The notes under the pieces were generated by a model. That model did no database searches. It saw nothing but the letters and a program-made list of their open reading frames with translations, and was not told where the DNA came from. A stretch of 64,000 bases of DNA. Source: Gammaproteobacteria bacterium. Its GTDB lineage: Bacteria; Pseudomonadota; Gammaproteobacteria; Burkholderiales; Sulfuricellaceae. A program made the translations under genes and the position numbers. Where the stretch lies: assembly GCA_018824405.1 (NCBI GenBank), contig JAHJGO010000024.1, positions 124,001 through 188,000 of the forward strand, read 5' to 3'. Positions 58,741-64,000 of the stretch are shown here, piece by piece. Positions within the stretch are counted from its first letter, which is position 1, and each line of letters begins with the position of its first letter.

Positions 58741-60550
58741 ATTTGAATAGCAACCCTATCACCAGATCAAACATTTCTCGGTCCTTCTCGACCAGGGACT
58801 CAAGATCCTGAGCACTGCCGCCCAGTACATCCTGAAAAGCCATGGTCATTACTTCCAGCGCGCCGTGCTTGCCGAGATAGGTCTGCCCGGAATAGATTTT
58901 CCCCTGGTAGGCGTTTCGATACTCGTCCTTGCGCGTTACCTCGTTTCTACCATAGCCGTGTCGCGGGTACAAGTCGCGCAATCGCTCCAGGTAATCTCCG
59001 TCAGTCCGGCGCTCGTGCAATGCCTGAAAGAAGTCATCCAGCGCAGGAATAGCGTGCTGCAGCCGGTGGGTGTATTCATGCACAGAGGTGGAGAAATTCC
59101 CCGTGCGGATGAAACCTTCTCCGCCCCGTGCCGTTCCGCTATACCCGAACACCCTGTATCCGGTGCCTGCCCGCGCCATGGAGAGATCGACATATCCCCC
59201 GCGCGATCTCGAGAATTTCGCATAGAGCGGCCCGTGCCTGTCTGCTACCTTGGTCCAGTCGTCCGGAAACATTTTTGAGGCTGCCCGGATCAGTTCTGCG
59301 CCTTTGCCGCCGTTCTGGATCCGGGCTTCCGTCATCATCGGCCTTGCGGCCCGCAGCTGCTCGTGCAGTTTTTCCAGTAGCAGGGCGCCGTCGCTGCCAT
59401 ATTTGTTCAGCAGGTCGGTGGAAATTCCGCGTCCGGATGCGATCATGTCGTCCAGACCTATAGCAGCTGGCTTTATCTTGGGCTTGATATCCGGCTTGAT
59501 TGCGCCAATGCGCTGCTGCACGGCTCGCCACGGCGCCCGGATCATCCCCTGCCTGATCTGCCCGGCGTCGTAGGCCTTGGCCTTGTTTACCCCGAGCACA
59601 CCGACGCGCTGCGCCTGGGTGAGTCGTTCCAGTGCCTGCATCGGCGTTTCCTTACCCGCCCGGTCGGCATCCGTCACCTCGTCCTTGAATACTTCCACCA
59701 CGAAGGAAAGCGTGTTCGGGTGAGCAGGCCACACCCCGTTGATCTTGTCCTTGGGGTAAACCCCGTCGCCAAGGCCGTACAGGTTCTGTGTGGAAAGCAG
59801 GTCGCAGATATCCGGCGCCGGGTGGGCGGGGGAGAGCAGGTAGCGGAAGCCGACTACGTCCGGATGTTCGCCCGCGCCCATCATGTAGGCCGTGCCGTGC
59901 GCGCGGTTGATCTCGGTGCGCATCAGGCGCATGGCGTTGTCCATCGGGCTGCCGGACCCGGTGAGGAGGGCGTCGGTGGTTTCCCTGGATATTTTCCCCG
60001 CGCTGGCGGCGCTGATTTTGTCCTGCAGATCAATCGGCACTGGTTGACCTCGCGCCAGAAACTCCCGCGCCGCCTGCGCTGCGCCGTGCCCCTGGATCAC
60101 TGCCATTTCGATGGCGTTGCTCACCAGGTCGCGCGCCTGGCGATCCAGCCGCCAGATGCGGTCGGATAGCTGCAAGCCATCCGCCGCCACGAAGGACCTC
60201 ACGAAGGACAGCGCCGTGTCGTTCACGCGCATCATCGCCGAGGTTTCCAGCACTGCTGCCAGCGGCTCCGTGCCAAGATTGGCGGCCTGCGACAGCGCCT
60301 CGCCCAGCAGGGCATCGCGCTGATACGTGATTTTCCTGATTTGGCCATTGACCTGCGCAAGTACGGATTGCAGCTCCGTCAGCATCAGGTTTCCATCCGC
60401 GCCGGCGTATCTCCCGATCGCTGTTGATATCTCCGCGGCCGCCTGCCGGTAAATATGCTCCAGTTCGCTCAGTGCATCCGCATCCAGGCGCTCGACGGAT
60501 TGCTGCGCGGCCTTGGTAGCGCGCTTGATTGTGGCCTGTTCCGGGCTCAC
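58730..60550 (-). CDS. MuF-like minor head protein fused to a HExxH metallopeptidase domain
   Basis: A 606-residue protein. The N-terminal 340 residues match phage minor head (MuF/gp7-like) proteins, with MRTEINRAHGTAYMMGAGEHPDVVGFRYLLSPAHPAPDICD and NGVWPAHPNTLSF. A linker rich in Lys/Ile/Pro (about 345-370) leads to a C-terminal domain with SVHEYTHRLQHAI, where HEYTH (491-495) is a HExxH zinc motif. A Glu near 566 (GALEVMTM) is a candidate third ligand. MuF proteins often carry toxin domains; here it is probably a peptidase delivered with DNA. Confidence 0.82.
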   Translation of the reverse strand: MSPEQATIKRATKAAQQSVERLDADALSELEHIYRQAAAEISTAIGRYAGADGNLMLTELQSVLAQVNGQIRKITYQRDALLGEALSQAANLGTEPLAAVLETSAMMRVNDTALSFVRSFVAADGLQLSDRIWRLDRQARDLVSNAIEMAVIQGHGAAQAAREFLARGQPVPIDLQDKISAASAGKISRETTDALLTGSGSPMDNAMRLMRTEINRAHGTAYMMGAGEHPDVVGFRYLLSPAHPAPDICDLLSTQNLYGLGDGVYPKDKINGVWPAHPNTLSFVVEVFKDEVTDADRAGKETPMQALERLTQAQRVGVLGVNKAKAYDAGQIRQGMIRAPWRAVQQRIGAIKPDIKPKIKPAAIGLDDMIASGRGISTDLLNKYGSDGALLLEKLHEQLRAARPMMTEARIQNGGKGAELIRAASKMFPDDWTKVADRHGPLYAKFSRSRGGYVDLSMARAGTGYRVFGYSGTARGGEGFIRTGNFSTSVHEYTHRLQHAIPALDDFFQALHERRTDGDYLERLRDLYPRHGYGRNEVTRKDEYRNAYQGKIYSGQTYLGKHGALEVMTMAFQDVLGGSAQDLESLVEKDREMFDLVIGLLFKYVP

Positions 60551-61893
60551 CCGCCGTTACCTATGCTGGTGGCGGATTCGCCCTTTTGTGCATTGCCGGG
60601 CGTGATGCTGACACGGGGCGTTTTGATCCCACCCGGGTCTGGGTATGGGTCGTAATTCTTCGCCTCCCAATTTCTCCTTTTCTCTACATCGTCCGCATTT
60701 TTCCCCAACTCCTCCCAGATCATTCCCTGCGGCAGCCCAAGCGCCTTCAGCTTGAGCGAACGGTCCACGGTCTGGTTCGGCGTCTCGGTACGGCGCTCTG
60801 CGAAGCTGACCGTGAATTCTTCATCATCCGGGTTGATCCCATTGATCAGCAGTTGCAGCCGGAAGGCCTGCTCATATCCCCATGACAGCGTGTCCTGCAG
60901 CAGGTCCACTTCTTCGTAATAGTCCCGCTTCAGATCCTCCAGGATGTCCCGCGCCATGCCGTCGATATAGCCCATCAATCCTTTCGGCAGTGGTGACCCG
61001 GCAAAGAAGGTATCGAGCAGGTGCACCACGTCGCCGATCTCGCCCAGCGCAGCATCCCCTTGTACCGCCGTGATGCCGCCTTTTTTGTTGAGGTAGTAAT
61101 CGGTGGTTACGCCTTCGGCCTGGTCCTTTTCGACCTGGGCGCGGTAGGTGTTCAAATCATCCGGGCTGGCTCCTTCCAGCACATGCGCCATGCGCAGCGG
61201 GGCGCGCATGCGGCGGCGGATCACCAGATCCTGCTCGGTCATGCGCAACTTCTTCCAGGTCTCGCGGCTGGCGTCGAGGAAAGGGCGCCCCAGGCTGCCC
61301 ATGTCGTCGAAGTTGTCCGGGTCGAAGCGCACGTGGATCATCTGCCACAAGGCGAACTGGGCTGTCTCCGCTCCGGTCAGGATGTCAAACTGGGCATAGG
61401 CCTGGCGCACGTCGGTGAAGCGCCCGTTGGTTGAAACCTTGGGCAGAATGGTCTCGGAAGGCATGCGCACGATGTCCATGACCTTCATGCCTTCGCCTAC
61501 CACGATCTGCAGCGGCAGGTTGCCTTCCATCACCAGCCCGCGGGCGTGGCTTTTCAGCTTCTCCACGCGGTCGAGCTGCAGGCGGCGGCGGAATTCGTTC
61601 CATTCGGTTTTCAGTTTGTCGTTACCCTGCGGCTGGGTGAATACCAGCCCGCCCTTGATGGCGTCGCGCGCCACCCGTGCATGAATGCGCCGCACCCGGC
61701 CATCGGCACGATCCATCTCGCGGATGTCCAGAATGGCCTGGCGCAGGTCCGGATCCACCCAGAGCTGGCGGTACAGGTATTTCACCTGGTCTTCAGGTGT
61801 TGGCCTGTAGCCGACTTCGGTGGTGCCGGGCGCCTGAGCTGCCGGAAACAGCCCGCGCACCTTCTCCCTTACCGTTTGCAAGATGCCCATCAT
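60547..61893 (-). CDS. Phage portal protein
   Basis: A 448-residue portal. The pattern of an N-terminal QVKYLYRQLWVDPDLRQAILDIREMDRADGRVRRIH, LIVPPET-type MVMDIVRMPSETILP, and the stem helix with IDGMARDILEDLKRDYYEEVDLLQDTLSWGYEQAFRLQLL fits Mu gp29/DUF935-like or HK97-type portals. It overlaps MuF by 4 bases and the next gene by 4. Portals form the ring at the head vertex. Confidence 0.82.
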   Translation of the reverse strand: MMGILQTVREKVRGLFPAAQAPGTTEVGYRPTPEDQVKYLYRQLWVDPDLRQAILDIREMDRADGRVRRIHARVARDAIKGGLVFTQPQGNDKLKTEWNEFRRRLQLDRVEKLKSHARGLVMEGNLPLQIVVGEGMKVMDIVRMPSETILPKVSTNGRFTDVRQAYAQFDILTGAETAQFALWQMIHVRFDPDNFDDMGSLGRPFLDASRETWKKLRMTEQDLVIRRRMRAPLRMAHVLEGASPDDLNTYRAQVEKDQAEGVTTDYYLNKKGGITAVQGDAALGEIGDVVHLLDTFFAGSPLPKGLMGYIDGMARDILEDLKRDYYEEVDLLQDTLSWGYEQAFRLQLLINGINPDDEEFTVSFAERRTETPNQTVDRSLKLKALGLPQGMIWEELGKNADDVEKRRNWEAKNYDPYPDPGGIKTPRVSITPGNAQKGESATSIGNGG

Positions 61894-62126
61894 TTACCCC
61901 TTTTTGCGAAATAGTTTCCGGACAGGAATGGCCCGCTGATTGCGATGCCTTGCACGGGAGGATCGTCCTTGCCAGCATGCGTCACGTCACGCCAGCCTGT
62001 TATCGCGCCAAGCGCGTGCAGTTTCTTGATCTCGGGCAGCATCTCCGGCATGTGTTCATGGATAAATGCACGCCGCTCCGCGATCAATTCTTTGTCTGGT
62101 GTGTGTTGTTGCTCGCTGCGCTTCAT
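61890..62126 (-). CDS. Small phage protein between terminase and portal (78 aa)
   Basis: A 78-residue protein with a helical charged first half (ELIAERRAFIHEHMPEMLPEIKKLHALGAI) and a short beta end. It overlaps the portal and terminase genes by 4 bases each, so it belongs to the late operon. Its function is unknown; it could assist packaging. Confidence 0.6.
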   Translation of the reverse strand: MKRSEQQHTPDKELIAERRAFIHEHMPEMLPEIKKLHALGAITGWRDVTHAGKDDPPVQGIAISGPFLSGNYFAKRGK

Positions 62127-63748
62127 GCCGCCGCTCCCAATAACTGATCCCGTGTCTGCACCCTGGTGGAAATCACGGTTGGCACGTCTTCAGCACCGCG
62201 CGTCACCAGCGCCCACACTCCGGCACAGGCGGCGTCAAACAGGTCGTCTCCGATTTTGGCGTTCACCATCTTGTAGCTGGAGTAGCTGGCCTTGGTCGGC
62301 AGCGTTTTGATGTTTCCGAGCTGGCGCACGAAGGCGACCCAGTCTGGAGGGCCGGACAGTGCCTCTGCAGTGGTTCCCGGCAGCCATATCACGTTGGCGG
62401 CCTCTTTGGCGTCAACAATGTCGCGGTTGTCGTCGAAATACGGGATTGCCGCCTGCCCGTTGTGAAATGCGGTTCGCAGCGCGGTGGCCATGCTGTGCTT
62501 GGTCATGCCCTCGAAGCGGATCGGGGCGAACGGCCATTGCGTCCAGGTGGTGGCAGTGCTCTCGCCGTCTCCAATGGTGCGGCGGTCGATATCGGTAAGG
62601 CCATGGGCGTAGAGTTCATCATTCAGGCTGGTCAGCATGCCCACGCCGTAGGCGTCGCCCATGGCGTAATCCGGCCTGAAGTATTCCCAGAAGCCGCGCA
62701 GATCGCGCTGCACCACCTTGTCATCTGTGCCAGCCAGCCAGGTCTTCACGAAGGGGAAGGTGACGAAGTTCCCGATCTGTTCGCATACCACCAGTGCGGA
62801 CTTGGATGCATGCAGCGATTCGCCGTGGCCGGAATGATCGTAGCCGAAGGAAATCAGGCCGCGCTTCTTGTAGCGCATGCCGGGCATCGGCTCGGCGATC
62901 TCCAGCTTGGCCTGCAGGCCGACCGACATCGCCTTGCGAATGTATTTTTCCCAGATATGGTTTTGCGCCGAGACGTTCTTGCACAGGAACTGCCGGATGA
63001 ATTCACCCTCCGGCAACTGGGCGCGCATCTCGAGCATGAATGCCTCGTTGAGGATGCCCATCTCCATGCCCAGGTACACATTCACGATCGGCAGCAGGTG
63101 GTATTGCTTGGAGTCGATCAGCTGCTGGATTACGTCAGCACCCTTGAATACGCCTGTCACGCGGATCTGCGGCTTGAAAGAAACGTCCTTGGCTGCACCC
63201 ATGCGTCGGGCGGAGCCCAACATCGGCAGAAAGCGCGACATCAGGCGGTCCGCCGGCATGTCGTCCACTTCCTCGATCGAGGCGTAGCTGATCGCATCGC
63301 CGTCGATCTGGCTCATGATGCCGTAGGCGCTGGCCTTGGAGAGGTTGACGAACTGGTATTTCGTGTCGGAAAGCTGCTCCCGACCGCCCTTGTATTCGAT
63401 GTATGACTTCAACATCGGAGAGCGGCGAATCGCTTCCAGGTGATAGTTCAGGTTGTTCTGCGACTGCTGCAGCCGCGGCGCCACGATCCCCAGCTCCTGC
63501 GAAGGCGTGGTGGCGTTGTGCTTGAGCGCATGCATCTCCTTCACCGCCGTCTTACCCGTACGTCGGCAGGAAACATCGATGGTGTTGGGGTTTTCGTCCA
63601 TTTCGATGCACTTCAGAATCTGCGCCGGGTCCAGTTCCACCCCGTGAACGTGTTTGTGCCACAGCGCATGATCGTGCTGGTAACGAAGAATTTCAGACTC
63701 GGCTCGGATCGAGAGGCGGAGGCGATCACTGGAACTGACGCGACTCAT
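62123..63748 (-). CDS. Terminase large subunit
   Basis: A 541-residue packaging motor. The ATPase motif CRRTGKTAV (61-69) and a Walker B-like ISYASIEEVDDM (about 174-186) are present. The nuclease half has YDHSGHGE and YAMGDAYG with acidic residues for metal binding. It resembles Mu-like or P2-unlike large terminases. It is coupled by 4-base overlaps to both neighbours. Confidence 0.85.
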   Translation of the reverse strand: MSRVSSSDRLRLSIRAESEILRYQHDHALWHKHVHGVELDPAQILKCIEMDENPNTIDVSCRRTGKTAVKEMHALKHNATTPSQELGIVAPRLQQSQNNLNYHLEAIRRSPMLKSYIEYKGGREQLSDTKYQFVNLSKASAYGIMSQIDGDAISYASIEEVDDMPADRLMSRFLPMLGSARRMGAAKDVSFKPQIRVTGVFKGADVIQQLIDSKQYHLLPIVNVYLGMEMGILNEAFMLEMRAQLPEGEFIRQFLCKNVSAQNHIWEKYIRKAMSVGLQAKLEIAEPMPGMRYKKRGLISFGYDHSGHGESLHASKSALVVCEQIGNFVTFPFVKTWLAGTDDKVVQRDLRGFWEYFRPDYAMGDAYGVGMLTSLNDELYAHGLTDIDRRTIGDGESTATTWTQWPFAPIRFEGMTKHSMATALRTAFHNGQAAIPYFDDNRDIVDAKEAANVIWLPGTTAEALSGPPDWVAFVRQLGNIKTLPTKASYSSYKMVNAKIGDDLFDAACAGVWALVTRGAEDVPTVISTRVQTRDQLLGAAA

Positions 63749-64000
63749 GCTCCGCCGCCTTCCTGCTGATATTCGATCAGCTTCGGATCGCTGTTGGTCA
63801 GCTGGTTGGAGCGCTGAATCTTGTCCGCCATGCCGGAAAGCAGCGCCAGGGTGCGTTTACGGTATTCATCGATGCTTTCCTGCTCGTCCTGGGCGCCGGA
63901 TAACTTGCCAAGCTCGTTCTCTTCGGCCTCGACCACTTTCTGCGTCATGCCCATGTCGGACAGGGAAAGATTCGCCCGGCTCAGCATCTCGCCCAATGGC
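63745..64000 (-). CDS. Putative terminase small subunit (partial)
   Basis: At least 83 residues, cut by the window edge. The visible part is helical and charged (VVEAEENELGKLSGAQDEQESIDEYRKRTLALLSGMADKIQRSNQLT), fitting the C-terminal half of a small terminase. A TTG at 63996 could start it, but the frame stays open to the edge. It overlaps the large subunit by 4 bases. Confidence 0.55.
   Translation of the reverse strand, partial: PLGEMLSRANLSLSDMGMTQKVVEAEENELGKLSGAQDEQESIDEYRKRTLALLSGMADKIQRSNQLTNSDPKLIEYQQEGGGA

Overview
The window reads as a betaproteobacterial chromosome that carries two adjacent mobile regions. The host part (1-9200) pairs a flavocytochrome c sulfide dehydrogenase (fccA-fccB) with the iron uptake pair feoA-feoB, the housekeeping run pyrG-kdsA-eno-ftsB, a YchJ-like SEC-C protein, a thioredoxin and a tRNA-Asn gene. 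The pyrG-kdsA-eno-ftsB order and the sulfide dehydrogenase suggest a sulfur-oxidising member of the Betaproteobacteria; this is inference from gene content, not a species assignment.

Region 1 (about 9201-22746) is a genomic island inserted in the tRNA-Asn gene. A 48-bp piece of the tRNA is duplicated at 9154-9201 and 22747-22794, and near-identical 20-bp candidate integrase arm sites lie just inside both ends. The island has its own tyrosine integrase, an AlpA-like helix-turn-helix protein, an AEP-type primase and a large zinc/P-loop replication ATPase. Nested in it is a cassette bounded by long imperfect inverted repeats of about 0.47 kb (9387-9857 and 16103-16588). The cassette holds a tandem-HU protein and an operon for DNA phosphorothioation-type proteins: DndC, a 72-residue protein, DndD, and a protein that fuses a DndE-like domain to an FtsK/SpoIIIE translocase. 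No dndA, dndB or recognisable dndFGH/ssp restriction partner is present. This is the most unusual system in the window.

Region 2 (22752 to beyond 64000) is a large prophage, almost all on the minus strand. From left to right it has a large serine recombinase whose last codons lie in the tRNA-Asn remnant, a XerC-like recombinase, an iteron-type repeat array (candidate origin), and a primase-helicase. A tightly overlapping early operon follows: small proteins, a repeat-rich C5 DNA methyltransferase, an HD hydrolase, a minimal tyrosine recombinase and a CII-like regulator. Next comes an immunity region with two divergent Arc-type repressors around palindromic operators. Then come the late genes, read right to left: terminase, portal, MuF-metallopeptidase fusion, protease/scaffold/capsid fusion, head-tail connectors, a lysis cassette (holin, M15 endolysin, nested Rz/Rz1), tail tube, a tail chaperone pair with a -1 frameshift site, tape measure and tail-tip genes.

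Between the tail chaperones and the tape measure gene is a cargo segment of about 4.1 kb with a BRO-N protein, a HicAB toxin-antitoxin module between 54-bp direct repeats, and a MazF/PemK-like gene on the opposite strand. Near-identical intrinsic terminators separate its parts. No CRISPR array, rRNA or classical insertion sequence was seen.
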